From NCBI GenBank assembly GCA_025934735.1, contig JAICWP010000015.1, positions 57,373 to 121,372 of the forward strand: a stretch of DNA of 64,000 nucleotides. The letters are read 5' to 3'. Below, piece after piece: positions 55,707-64,000 of the stretch (position 1 is the first letter of the stretch; every line of letters starts with the position of its first letter). The notes beneath the pieces are model-generated. The model had not been told where the DNA came from. It ran no database searches and worked only from the letters and a program-made list of their open reading frames with translations. The translations under genes and the position numbers were made by a program. Source of the stretch: Terriglobales bacterium (lineage in GTDB: Bacteria; Acidobacteriota; Terriglobia; Terriglobales; Acidobacteriaceae).

Positions 55707-56051
55707 ATTCCCTCGCCGCCCTGATTAGTCGCAGGACCGTTGCACCCTACCATCCCACAACTCTGCGCCTGACACGTTAAACCTGTCCATTTAAGTTGCA
55801 CATTCCAAATTAGATAAATGGCATTTTGGCGTGCCGGTCCCGATCCAAATGCTCGGAATTGCCCTCACCGGTCTTAGTCCTGACTAGGGGTTTACCGTAG
55901 AGTTACTCAGGTGTCACACTGATTCGCTAAGCTCCTGCCCAGAGCCACAATAGTTTCTACTTCAACCTTAGTAGCTCCTGTTTAAGCGTATCCCGTAACG
56001 GCGGCTGCCGGCGGGATTTAAGCCATTTTTGGAAGTCCCTGGAGGGTGGGC
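55707..56051. other. Intergenic region, nothing recognised
   Basis: About 345 bases. It is lower in GC than the neighbouring genes and contains no credible open frame, repeat or RNA structure that I can identify. It presumably holds the promoter of the lipoprotein gene. Confidence 0.35.
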
Positions 56052-57386
56052 GTGCGTTCTGCTGTTACCGGATTATTGCTGTTATTTTTGATCGGTGCTT
56101 TTGGCTGCGGCTCGGGCGGGTTCCGTCCCTCCTCCACATCAGCATCTTCGGCCAACATCTCGGTCAGCCTGCAACCGGTGCGGCCTGCTTCGCCCGCTCG
56201 TGTGGTTGCCAGTGCCAGCTCTCCTTACGCGATCGCCAAATGGCAGGTCTTTGTGGATTCCACGCTGGCCTGGCAACAGGCCAGTTCGGCTCCTACCATC
56301 ACCGCCTCTGTCCCTCTGAGCGCCGGGGCGCACCACATCACCGCTACCGCTACCAATACCGCTGGAAATTCCGCCAGTGCCAGTGCCGTGGTGACCATCA
56401 CGGCCACCACGCTCTCTGTCGCCTTGGGAACCCTGGGTTCCTCTTCTCCCACCACCATCACCGCTACCGCGCTGGGTCCCCATCCGCTCACCGGCTGGGC
56501 TCTTTACCTGGATGGCAATCTGGTGGTCCAGCAGAACACTTCGGCTAGTACTTTTACCCAGACCGTCCAGATGACCGCCGGCCAGCATCAGGTGCTGGCG
56601 CGGGTATGGGATAACACCGGAGCGTACGCTGCCGCTACCGCCACCACAGACATTACCGCTTCCAATGCCGCCTTCACCACCGGCAGCCTCATTCCCGCCC
56701 CACCTTCTTCCGCCAGAACCTGGAACAGAATCGAAGAGCGCCGCGGCTGGTCCGCTTGCAGCGCCTGTGCCGGCAATCCCAGCGGCACCGGCCCCAGCGG
56801 TAATTTCTGGTTCAAGCAGGGCGTCTCCAGCCCTTCGCTCGACGGCAACAGCATGGAAACCTACATTGGCGGCTGGGTCCCGTGGGCCGACAACGTTTTC
56901 GGGTACCATTTCGGGCCGCAGAGCTGGGCCAACCACATCATCTACACCGCACATTTCCTATGGAACGCTCCCAAGACCAGAAGTTCCGCCGGCAACTACG
57001 TGGTCCAGGCAGCCGAGTTTGATGCCTTCCTCTTCACCAACGGCTTCAAATACATGTTCGGCACACAATGCGATTACCTCGGCGGCTATTGGGGCGTCTG
57101 GAACGGTCCCGCCAACAAATGGCAGAACACCTCGCTGAAGTGCAATAACTTCCCTCCCAACCAGTGGCATACCATCAGCTGGTACTTCGAGCGCGACCAG
57201 AACCAGAAGAAGGTGCACTTTGTGGCTTTGTCCGTGGATGGCCAGCAATCCAAAATTGACGTCTGGATGGATGCCACCGGTTCCAGCAACGTTGACGATG
57301 CCGGCATCCAGTTTCAGCAGGATAGCGACCAGTTCGGCAGCCCCTGGTACGCCTGGGTGGACCAGGTCAGCGCCACGCTCTGGTAG
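56052..57386 (+). CDS. Ig-like surface lipoprotein with lectin/glucanase-like C-terminal domain
   Basis: 444 residues. GGAGGG supports GTG 56052; the lipobox is LIGAFGC. Two Ig-like repeats follow (about 35-120 and 125-215), each with a Thr/Ala-rich strand pattern such as AGAHHITATATNTAGNSA. From about 220 a beta-sandwich domain starts (WNRIEERRGWSACSACAG, ETYIGGWVPWADNVFGYHF, WHTISWYFERDQNQKKVHF), resembling concanavalin-like carbohydrate-binding or GH16-type folds, but no ExDxxE catalytic motif is seen. Probably surface exposed and sugar binding. Confidence 0.75.
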   Translation: MRSAVTGLLLLFLIGAFGCGSGGFRPSSTSASSANISVSLQPVRPASPARVVASASSPYAIAKWQVFVDSTLAWQQASSAPTITASVPLSAGAHHITATATNTAGNSASASAVVTITATTLSVALGTLGSSSPTTITATALGPHPLTGWALYLDGNLVVQQNTSASTFTQTVQMTAGQHQVLARVWDNTGAYAAATATTDITASNAAFTTGSLIPAPPSSARTWNRIEERRGWSACSACAGNPSGTGPSGNFWFKQGVSSPSLDGNSMETYIGGWVPWADNVFGYHFGPQSWANHIIYTAHFLWNAPKTRSSAGNYVVQAAEFDAFLFTNGFKYMFGTQCDYLGGYWGVWNGPANKWQNTSLKCNNFPPNQWHTISWYFERDQNQKKVHFVALSVDGQQSKIDVWMDATGSSNVDDAGIQFQQDSDQFGSPWYAWVDQVSATLW

Positions 57387-57470
57387 TGCGGCTCATCACA
57401 CGCGCATGTGATGCAGGTCAGCGGCTCCCCTTCGCCCGCTGGGCTAAGCTTGGGCTTGCGTACCAGACCC

Positions 57471-58988
57471 ATGGCGGAGCGCAATCCGAAAATCGCCTTC
57501 CTCGTGCTCGGCGCCGTCGGATACATGGGGATGAACGGCATCCGCACCCTTCATCACCTTAACCACGTCCTTGGCAAAAAGCTTTTTGACCCCGAGCGGC
57601 TTCTGGCCGTGGACCTGAATTTAGCCCGGCCCGAGGAGCGCCGCCGCCCGCAATGGCAGGAAATGGCGGCCCTGCTGGGCCAACCGCCGCACGCTGTCGC
57701 CGAATTTCACCACACCCGCCCCTTTCTCTGGGGCCTGCGCATGGCCGACCCGCACTGCTGGGTCGTCATTTACGACGCCACTCCTTCCATCTTCCATAAC
57801 GGCCATCTGGTGCAGATTGCCGCGGACCGCGATCCTCGCATCATCTACCTCGGCGAGAAGCCCATTTTCACCGCTCTCTCCGATCTGGAAGCCGCCCGCC
57901 ACTTTCCCCCGGAGTGCAATTTCTTCTGCGACCTCATTGAAACCGAGAGCCCCGTCTTCCGTGGCGTGGCTCAATATCTGCAGGAAGAGCATTTACACGT
58001 GGAGCGGCTGTGGATGTGGCGCGCCGGCAGCGGCGCCTTGCGCAAAGTTCTGCGCGCTGATCGCGAAGTAGTTTTTGGCGGAGCCCTGGAGGACAAAGCC
58101 CTGCACGATTTCTCCATCACTCTGGGCTGGCTGGGCGGAGCCGCCGCCGTGCGCGGGGTCCCGCGCGAGCGCATTCGCGTGCGGAACGATCACCACTTCT
58201 GCCTTTCCGATCGCGCCGTGCTCTTCCACGAACCCGGCCTGCTCAGCATGAATAATGGCCTTATTGCCTCTTTCCAGCACCTCCCCACCTTGGGCAGAGA
58301 CTTCCACCGCGACCTCTTCCCCGCGGATGTGCTCACCACGGTGGATTGCGACTGGGTGCTCGAAGAGCGCACCGTGCCCGCCAGTTATCTGGTCAGCTGG
58401 GTAGGTGTAACCGGCTCCGACTGGGAGCGCGACTTTCAGCAGCGCTGGCGGAGTGTGGCCGCGCTCGAATTGCCCATCGGCCAGGCGACGGAACGCAAGC
58501 ACATTCCGGAACTGGAGCGCAGCTTCGAATGTGATGTTCAGGAGGCGCGCGCCGCCATCGTGCAGTGTGGCGGCCGGCGCGGCCGGCAAACTATCCTATG
58601 CAATTTTCTCGGCAAGGAGGACTTCCCCGGCCTGCGCCGTTTCGCCAAAGCGTTTGGCGAGAACGGCCAACTGCTGCGCAAAATTTATGAAGACCCGCCA
58701 GCCCGTGCTCGCGCCGCCAAGCTGGAGGACCTGGCCGACGTTTTCAAGAGAATCCTCCAGGAGATCCAAACCGACGCCCCGGCCCGGCATATCGGACGCG
58801 AAGCCACCCTGCTTACCCACGAGCTCATGTTGCGTGCCCACGAAGAACTGCGCCGCAACGTGCATCGCGAGCTGGAGAAAGCCGGCGATGAGCGCTGGTG
58901 GCAGCAAGTGTACCCGCGCTCCGCGGCGCTGTTTTCCCAAGGCATCCGCCCCGCCGTGGCCGAGGTATTGTCGGCATCTTATCGTTGA
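57471..58988 (+). CDS. Gfo/Idh/MocA-like NAD(P)-binding protein
   Basis: 505 residues from ATG 57471. The N-terminus is a Rossmann fold (KIAFLVLGAVGYMGMNGIRT), followed by LLAVDLN. The central segment IIYLGEKPIFTALSDLEAAR matches the EKPxa motif of Gfo/Idh/MocA oxidoreductases. A later half of unfamiliar composition (about 340-505, helical, ERSFECDVQEARAAIVQ) is longer than usual. Members oxidise sugars or inositols with NAD(P); the substrate is unknown. Confidence 0.6.
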   Translation: MAERNPKIAFLVLGAVGYMGMNGIRTLHHLNHVLGKKLFDPERLLAVDLNLARPEERRRPQWQEMAALLGQPPHAVAEFHHTRPFLWGLRMADPHCWVVIYDATPSIFHNGHLVQIAADRDPRIIYLGEKPIFTALSDLEAARHFPPECNFFCDLIETESPVFRGVAQYLQEEHLHVERLWMWRAGSGALRKVLRADREVVFGGALEDKALHDFSITLGWLGGAAAVRGVPRERIRVRNDHHFCLSDRAVLFHEPGLLSMNNGLIASFQHLPTLGRDFHRDLFPADVLTTVDCDWVLEERTVPASYLVSWVGVTGSDWERDFQQRWRSVAALELPIGQATERKHIPELERSFECDVQEARAAIVQCGGRRGRQTILCNFLGKEDFPGLRRFAKAFGENGQLLRKIYEDPPARARAAKLEDLADVFKRILQEIQTDAPARHIGREATLLTHELMLRAHEELRRNVHRELEKAGDERWWQQVYPRSAALFSQGIRPAVAEVLSASYR

Positions 58989-59027
58989 GTTTTGTGCGAG
59001 CGCGACCGAGCCGCGCCAGGGAGTGAT

Positions 59028-59282
59028 CTAGCCCACAAACGTCTGCTTCAATCTTCTGAGTTGTTCGAATTCCTCGCAGCACCAGGAGCACTCGTGCAGC
59101 ACGTGCTGGTAGGCGCTCTCCAGGTCATCCGGCGGCCGCTGCTGGCAACGCGCGTAGGTACCTTCAATTTCGGAGAGATAGGACGCCAGTTCCGGATGGC
59201 GGTCCTCAAACAGTAGTTCTGCTTCAATGTGGCGGCCCCGGGCGACGGCTTCGTGCTCTTCCCTTTCGGCAATGGCTCTCAT
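59028..59282 (-). CDS. Small zinc-finger-like hypothetical protein
   Basis: 84 residues from the second ATG (59282). The C-terminus has HVLHECSWCCEEF, an H-x3-C-x2-C pattern as in zf-HC2 anti-sigma-like proteins; the rest is charged and helical (ELASYLSEIEGTYARC). No TM. No sigma gene adjacent. It could regulate a distant sigma factor, or bind metal for another purpose. Confidence 0.5.
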   Translation of the reverse strand: MRAIAEREEHEAVARGRHIEAELLFEDRHPELASYLSEIEGTYARCQQRPPDDLESAYQHVLHECSWCCEEFEQLRRLKQTFVG

Positions 59283-59346
59283 ACCACCATTGTCAGCGGG
59301 TTTGCACGTCGCCGCCGTGACCCGGCGCACGCCTCGGGGTGATGAT

Positions 59347-60336
59347 CTAGAAGTTCGGCTTGGCGATGAATCCCCGGGTCACACCGGTGGAATCGTTATA
59401 CGCCCCAGCCAGCCAGTGCAACTCGTTCATCCCCATGGGGAAGGTCTGCCCGGCGCCAGGGAACTGCACCGGTATGAAACCGGGGTGCACTTCGGTGGCA
59501 TCGTTGGCGCCCTCGTTGAGTTCGATGTGCTTGGCGAAAAAGCCGCTGGTCGCGGTACCATATCCAGCCACATCGGTGTTGGAATCCACGCCTGTGCCAA
59601 CGGTGTCACCCCCGCTGTACTGGTAGAAATCCTCATCCGAGGCATCCTTCAACCAGGCCATAAAGAAATCAGCTTGAAACACCTCGCCGGTGATAACCCC
59701 TCTGTTGGCGATGCCATTCACTGACCAGCAGCAAGGGTTGGTCGCAGGTGCGTTCTCCGGGTCCATGGTGCTGAACGTTCCGTTGACCCACACAAAGCCT
59801 TGGTCGGGGAACGTCCCACCTTGTCCCGTGGCCCATACGCCTCCCACCACCGTACCTGCCTTGTTGATTCCCATGGCGACGGTGATCGGCCCACCCGGTC
59901 CTCCGGGAGAATTTGCGGGGCAGCCCGCCGTACCCGGCGCATCAATCGTCTTCACCACGTTGGTGTGATACCAGATGAAACCGTGAGACACCGGCAGGCT
60001 GCATCCTGTCTGCATCTTGGAGTAGAAACCCACCAGGTCACCAAGATCGTTCACCCCCATGATGGCGGTGCTGACGCTGCCCGGCACCATGAGCTTGATA
60101 TAGCTGCCATTCACCAGTTTGAAACCTTTCGTGGGGCAGTTCGGCACCTGAATGTTGGAGTCCGCGCACGCCGCGGTCTTGTAAAAGCCCACCACCTCCC
60201 CGCCGGAGTTGATACCCCGCGCCTGGGTGCTTACCGCGCCGGGCACATTAACCGCAGCGTAGGTGAATTGTGCGTGAGAAGGTGTGGCAAGGCTGATAAC
60301 GGTGAGGACCAGAATCAAAACCAGCCGTGTACGCAT
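59347..60336 (-). CDS. Exported HAF-repeat protein
   Basis: 329 residues. AAGGAGAT precedes the ATG at 60336; a signal peptide follows (RLVLILVLTVISLATPSHAQ). The mature protein is a series of HAF-type repeats: GINSGGEVVGFY, GVNDLGDLVGFY, GINKAGTVVGGV, GIANRGVITGEV. These fold as a beta-propeller-like extracellular domain. No sorting motif or catalytic residue is seen. Function unknown; common in Acidobacteriota. Confidence 0.75.
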   Translation of the reverse strand: MRTRLVLILVLTVISLATPSHAQFTYAAVNVPGAVSTQARGINSGGEVVGFYKTAACADSNIQVPNCPTKGFKLVNGSYIKLMVPGSVSTAIMGVNDLGDLVGFYSKMQTGCSLPVSHGFIWYHTNVVKTIDAPGTAGCPANSPGGPGGPITVAMGINKAGTVVGGVWATGQGGTFPDQGFVWVNGTFSTMDPENAPATNPCCWSVNGIANRGVITGEVFQADFFMAWLKDASDEDFYQYSGGDTVGTGVDSNTDVAGYGTATSGFFAKHIELNEGANDATEVHPGFIPVQFPGAGQTFPMGMNELHWLAGAYNDSTGVTRGFIAKPNF

Positions 60337-60557
60337 GGGGGTATATCTCCTTTGCGAGATTCCGATGCAAGTTGCCCAGCAGGGTTGCACCACCTTCATC
60401 CGCTTCCCGTTTCCGGAAAAACGCTGCCTTGCGCGGCTTTTCACGAACTTAATTTACACTGTGAGTAGTAGGTGGTTGTCCGTAGGCCGGCGAGTGTTTT
60501 GTTGGGGTGTGTAGAAATCGAAACAGAGAGTACAGGCCAGTGAGGAGGAGTGCTCCG

Positions 60558-60917
60558 CTACTCGCTGGTTAGAAATTCGAGCGCCTCTTCGCGGGTGGCA
60601 AAGCGGCGAATGTCGCGCTGGGAGTAATCGCGGATCCGGTTAAACCACGCCTCGGGGAAGGTTTCCGTGCCTACCCAGGCGGTGCGGAGCACATGCGGGC
60701 GGTCAGCTGCGGCCGCAGTTGCGATCTGCTTGCTGGCGTCATCGCTAAACTTCGCTCCGGTGAAGTCGGCCAGCACCAGCACGGAAGCGCGCGGCTGGGC
60801 GGTGATGACCTGCTGCACCTCGCGCGCCAGTTGCTCCACGGCTACGCCGGCCCGCTGGGTGAAATCAAGCAGCAGGACCTTCTTTCCCTTGTGGGTGACC
60901 CAGCGAAGATTTGCCAT
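60558..60917 (-). CDS. STAS/SpoIIAA-like small protein
   Basis: 119 residues from ATG 60917; the longer open frame upstream has no start context. Alternating strands and helices (KKVLLLDFTQRAGVAVEQL, SVLVLADFTGAKFSDDASKQ, THVLRTAWVG-like beta strand) resemble a SpoIIAA/STAS-type alpha-beta fold. The conserved Ser after beta3 is not obvious. Probably a cytoplasmic regulatory or membrane-associated protein; family assignment is tentative. Confidence 0.55.
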   Translation of the reverse strand: MANLRWVTHKGKKVLLLDFTQRAGVAVEQLAREVQQVITAQPRASVLVLADFTGAKFSDDASKQIATAAAADRPHVLRTAWVGTETFPEAWFNRIRDYSQRDIRRFATREEALEFLTSE

Positions 60918-61571
60918 CCTGTGCCAATTATCGCGCAAACTGGCGTGCGTCAAGCGAGAGGGCAGCGCAATTCCTGCAGACAGAACAAACCGCCGTAGCC
61001 AATGCGGCGAAGGTGGCTCAGCTTTTGGCAGACGCGGCCGGGTGGAGCGCCCGGTAGACGGATCCCCTTTCCGGGTGATGAATGGACAGCGAGCGCGCCC
61101 GGCAGAATTCAAGCCCGACGGACCATTTTCGGGTACATCCATCGTAGCTCGGCGAGCGCGACACGCCAGGAGCGACAGATCGGGCATGTTCCACTTTGGG
61201 AACGTTGTGGTGCGAGGGTACCCCCACCCCCCCTCCCTCCCCAAAATCTTTGGAATCAAGATTTTAGGGCGGCAGCTAAATTCTTTGTTCGCAGGATTTT
61301 ACGGCAAAATCTTTGGAACCAGTAACTTAGGTCGGCCTTCCCAAGGTGTCCAACCAATCAGGCCGGCGTGGGGCTGCCGATTCCCCTGACTCTTGAGTCC
61401 TGACTCTTAGATCCAAGTCCAGTATGCAACAATCGAGGTCTATTCTGCGCACTTCAAGCCAGCCAATGTTTGTTCCAGATTCAGCCATTTGCACGCACCG
61501 CCAGCCGAACGGGGCTTGACAACGCACGTCACCCACCCGGGTATCGGAAAACGAAATAGACTCCTCCCTCC
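60918..61571. other. Gene-poor stretch with decayed repeats
   Basis: About 650 bases without a credible gene. It contains a pyrimidine-rich tract (61219-61242), the AAAATCTT palindrome at 61243 and a second partial copy (AAAATCTTTGGAA) near 61308. It reads as accumulated intergenic repeats leading into a transposase remnant. Confidence 0.45.
61243..61265. repeat. AAAATCTT/AAGATTTT palindrome
   Basis: AAAATCTT (61243-61250) and AAGATTTT (61258-61265) are exact inverted arms around TGGAATC. The half AAAATCTTTGGAA recurs near 61308. It looks like a REP-type dispersed repeat. Confidence 0.5.
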
Positions 61572-62128
61572 TCATCGTTCAAAACCGTCCAGACGCTGAA
61601 GCTTCTGGCTCGGCATCTGCACGAGCGGGGAAAGCTAAATCTGGAAGAGGCGTTCGTCGATCCCACTTTCGCGAGCGCCAAAAAAGGGGCTTCGCCGTCG
61701 GGCCTACGCGCCGCGGCAAGGGTACGAAAATCATCGCTGTCGCCGCTGATAACAGTCTTCCTCTCGCCGTATCTGTCGACAGCGCTTCGCCGGCCGAGTG
61801 CCAGCTTGTGGAGTACGTTCTGGCCGGAAGCTTCCTCGACGACCTCCCCCTCCGGCTCATCGGCGACCAGGCCTACGGCTCAGGCCCGCTTGATCGCAGA
61901 CTCCAGGAGGAGTACGGCATCGAGATGATCGCGCCCAACCGGCGTAACCGCAGCAGGAGTCAGGATGCCCGCAAACTGCGCCGCTACCGCAGACGCTGGA
62001 AAGTGGAGAGGCTCTTCGCGTGGATGCACAATTTCCGTCGACTGGTCACTCGATGGGAATACCACATCGAAAACTTCCTTGGCTTCGTCCACCTCGCCTG
62101 TTTGCACATCCTCCTCAGGAACGTCTGA
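61572..62128 (+). pseudogene. IS5-family transposase, 5'-truncated with a -1 frameshift
   Basis: Translated in two frames the segment reads TLKLLARHLHERGKLNLEEA, FVDPTFASAKK, then in the -1 frame GFAVGPTRRGKGTKIIAVAA, DNSLPLAVSVDSASP, IGDQAYGSGPLDRRLQEEYG and RRRWKVERLFAWMHNFRRLV. These are the DDE core and C-terminus of IS5-type transposases, including the D of IGDQAYGS and the late E of WKVER. The shift is at 61680-61689 (AAAAAAGGGG). Two-frame transposases with programmed -1 slippage exist in the IS427 group, but the N-terminal domain is missing and no terminal inverted repeats were recognised, so this copy is probably dead. Confidence 0.8.
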
Positions 62129-62136
62129 GGAGCAAC

Positions 62137-62538
62137 CTACTTCGAAACACCAATCAGCCGGTCAAACTCCTGAATTTCTGGACGCTTGGCATCTCGGATG
62201 CCCTTCCAGCCGGGACAGCTTACGAAAAAGAAGTTCGGACCCTCACCAATCGAACACACAAACTCATCATTTCTATAAAAGGTAACCGTTTTCGTTGGTG
62301 CTGGCATAGTGTAGAAGCGAGGCTGCTCGACGTCCCGGCGTGCGTTCGCAAATGCAACTAACTGAAGAATGCGGCCCGAATCAGCGACGACGCGGTCTAG
62401 CTGCCCTTGTCCGATGTGGATGACGACCCGCGTCGCCCCCTCTATCGGCGCACAACTGCCTGAACGATCGGCCACGTGACATCCGGCCAGCACCGCTAAA
62501 CAACCCGCAACCAGAACCCGATCTATGCGCACGCCCAC
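62137..62538 (-). CDS. Small lipoprotein of unknown function
   Basis: 133 residues. A lipobox (AGCLAVLAGC) follows a short basic start; GTG 62538 or GTG 62532 could initiate. The mature part is ordered: THVVIHIGQGQLDRVV-like strand, TKTVTFYRNDEFVCSIGEGP and FFVSCPGWKGIRDA with two cysteines. It ends 9 bases after the transposase remnant and is intact, so insertion did not damage it. No family recognised. Confidence 0.6.
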   Translation of the reverse strand: MGVRIDRVLVAGCLAVLAGCHVADRSGSCAPIEGATRVVIHIGQGQLDRVVADSGRILQLVAFANARRDVEQPRFYTMPAPTKTVTFYRNDEFVCSIGEGPNFFFVSCPGWKGIRDAKRPEIQEFDRLIGVSK

Positions 62539-62579
62539 ATGATAGCGAACCGGCCCAACGGAGCCTCTGACGGATATTT

Positions 62580-62819
62580 ATGAGACCGGGTCTAGAGTTG
62601 CCCCTGCGGATCGGAGCACACGCGCTGGTGGCGCAAGACCACTCCCTGCGATTCTGCAACCGGTGGAACAAGGGCGGAGAGTTGGAGAAGCTGGACGTCG
62701 GCTACTTTGGCGGACCGAAAAACCTCAGGCTGCTGGGCGTGGGATTGGCCGCAGTGGCTCTGTTCATCCTCGCGTCCGTCATAGCCGTGCTGCTGATTGG
62801 GCTGGGATACCTGGCGTAA
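62580..62819 (+). CDS. Small hypothetical protein with C-terminal membrane segment
   Basis: 79 residues. A polar N-terminal half is followed by one strong TM helix (LGVGLAAVALFILASVIAVL) at the C-terminus, as in tail-anchored proteins. No ribosome site is evident at ATG 62580. It may be a real small protein or a remnant of a longer one in this decayed stretch. Confidence 0.4.
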   Translation: MRPGLELPLRIGAHALVAQDHSLRFCNRWNKGGELEKLDVGYFGGPKNLRLLGVGLAAVALFILASVIAVLLIGLGYLA

Positions 62820-62835
62820 GAAGAAAAGGCGGGTG

Positions 62836-62901
62836 CCCCACATTTGCCCGCCCACGAGAAGGCTCAGGGCGTATTACAAATTGGGCGCGGGCAAATGTGG
62901 G
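62836..62901. repeat. REP-like inverted repeat
   Basis: CCCACATTTGCCCGC (62836-62850) and GCGGGCAAATGTGGG (62887-62901) are exact 15-base inverted arms. The same CCCACATTTG core starts both copies of the direct repeat at 63043 and 63138. The element lies just downstream of a RAYT remnant. Confidence 0.75.
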
Positions 62902-62910
62902 ATATTTACT

Positions 62911-63038
62911 GAGCGTTCCCGTTGTCGCGCCGTCCACAACGACTCGATCTCGACGCCACAACCTTCCCCGGTGGCGTAATGGCGGAAGCTGCTCCATTTC
63001 CAATCTTCCGGCCTTTCCACCAGGCCACGTTTTACCGG
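62911..63038 (-). pseudogene. RAYT (REP-associated Y1 transposase) C-terminal remnant
   Basis: On the minus strand the segment reads PVKRGLVERPEDWKWSSFRH, YATGEGCGVEIESLWTARQR. This is the conserved C-terminal end of IS200-like REP-associated tyrosine transposases (NPVKRGLV..PEDW.WSS). The HUH and catalytic Tyr region is missing: upstream the sequence switches directly into a repeat copy at 63043. Palindromic repeats flank it on both sides, as in REP-RAYT units. Confidence 0.75.
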
Positions 63039-63042
63039 AGGG

Positions 63043-63116
63043 ACATCCCCACATTTGCCCGCCGAATTTTCGTAATGAAAGTGGCGGAGTTCCCTTGCGG
63101 CCAAATGGGGCACCCG
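63043..63116. repeat. Direct repeat copy A (REP-like)
   Basis: A 74-base unit beginning ACATCCCCACATTTGCCCGCC and ending GGCACCCG after an internal GCGGCCAAATGGGG, which mirrors its start. An imperfect second copy lies at 63138-63212 in the same orientation. It abuts the truncated end of the RAYT remnant. Confidence 0.75.
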
Positions 63117-63137
63117 GACGGTGACGGTGCTTGCGAG

Positions 63138-63212
63138 ACATCCCCACATTTGGCCGCCAGAGCTTCGCAACGAAATCGGCGGAGTTCCTTGCGGCCAAAT
63201 ATGGGGCACCCG
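63138..63212. repeat. Direct repeat copy B (REP-like)
   Basis: A 75-base imperfect copy of 63043-63116, from ACATCCCCACATTTGGCCGCC to GGGGCACCCG. Like copy A its ends are inverted relative to each other (CCCCACATTTGG and CCAAATATGGGG). Confidence 0.75.
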
Positions 63213-63224
63213 CATCACGAAGAG

Positions 63225-63254
63225 CAAAAAGAAAGGGCTGGCTTGCGCCAGCCC
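63225..63254 (-). terminator. groEL terminator
   Basis: In minus-strand sense, GGGCTGGC (from 63254) pairs with GCCAGCCC over GCAA, followed by a T-rich CTTTCTTTTTGC. The stem is 8 bases. It lies 40 bases past the groEL stop. Confidence 0.8.
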
Positions 63255-63255
63255 C

Positions 63256-63276
63256 GCACGGGGCAAAGCCCCGTGC
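63256..63276. repeat. GC hairpin between groEL and its terminator
   Basis: GCACGGGGC and GCCCCGTGC are exact 9-base arms around AAA, immediately before the terminator in groEL sense. It may stabilise the mRNA 3' end. Confidence 0.6.
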
Positions 63277-63294
63277 CCACACGTTTCGTGGTGA

Positions 63295-64000
<706 letters not shown>

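Noticed and set aside
63043..63212. CRISPR array from repeated units
   Set aside because: Only two long imperfect copies separated by about 20 bases, each internally palindromic; this fits REP elements, not repeat-spacer structure.

Overview
The window looks like a chromosomal segment of an Acidobacteriota bacterium (class Terriglobia type). This is inferred from gene content: a large Oar-like TonB-dependent receptor with an N-terminal carboxypeptidase-regulatory domain, Ig-like surface lipoproteins, a HAF-repeat protein, aspartate/arginine-rich exported proteins, PEGA and CHAT proteins, many GTG/TTG starts, high GC, and dispersed palindromic intergenic repeats. No 16S rRNA or species marker is present. 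A GroEL C-terminus lies at the right edge.

Layout. 1-5 kb: the end of a phytoene-desaturase-like flavoprotein, then a styrene/indole monooxygenase locus: a fused StyA-StyB protein plus a short-chain dehydrogenase on the minus strand, divergent from a stand-alone StyA. 5-9.5 kb: TonB-dependent receptor and a nitrilase-fold protein lacking the catalytic cysteine. 9.5-14.7 kb: ParB-like protein, exported proteins, response regulator, lysine-rich exported protein, beta-lactamase-fold hydrolase. 14.8-17.0 kb: tRNA-His whose last 23 bp are duplicated 2.2 kb downstream, bracketing a small island with a Tat-exported protein. 17.2-22.9 kb: a translationally coupled pentose operon (araD, SSS symporter, small membrane protein, fucose/arabinose-isomerase-family protein, araB). 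23-25 kb: exported phospholipase C-type phosphoesterase.

26-32.3 kb: a three-gene minus-strand operon encoding a Ser/Thr kinase-TIR-AAA ATPase fusion, a membrane-anchored AAA-PEGA protein and an outer-membrane beta-barrel. 32.6-39.4 kb: exported peptidase-like alpha/beta hydrolase and a complete Opp/Dpp-type ABC importer. 39.4-45.8 kb, same strand: ECF-like sigma factor, TPR-CHAT protease, zinc-finger (anti-sigma-like) protein, exported subtilase and HD-GYP protein. The last two regions are the best candidates for undescribed systems: one couples kinase, TIR and STAND-like ATPase signalling to an envelope barrel; the other resembles, without CRISPR, the TPR-CHAT protease/sigma-factor logic known from type III-E systems.

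46-64 kb: multi-TM membrane protein, RND tripartite efflux system (48.9-54.6 kb), pseudo-receiver, XRE regulator, surface lipoprotein, Gfo/Idh/MocA-like protein, HAF-repeat protein, then a decayed stretch with an IS5-type transposase remnant, a RAYT (REP-associated transposase) remnant surrounded by palindromic repeats, and groEL with its terminator. No CRISPR array, prophage or rRNA operon was seen.
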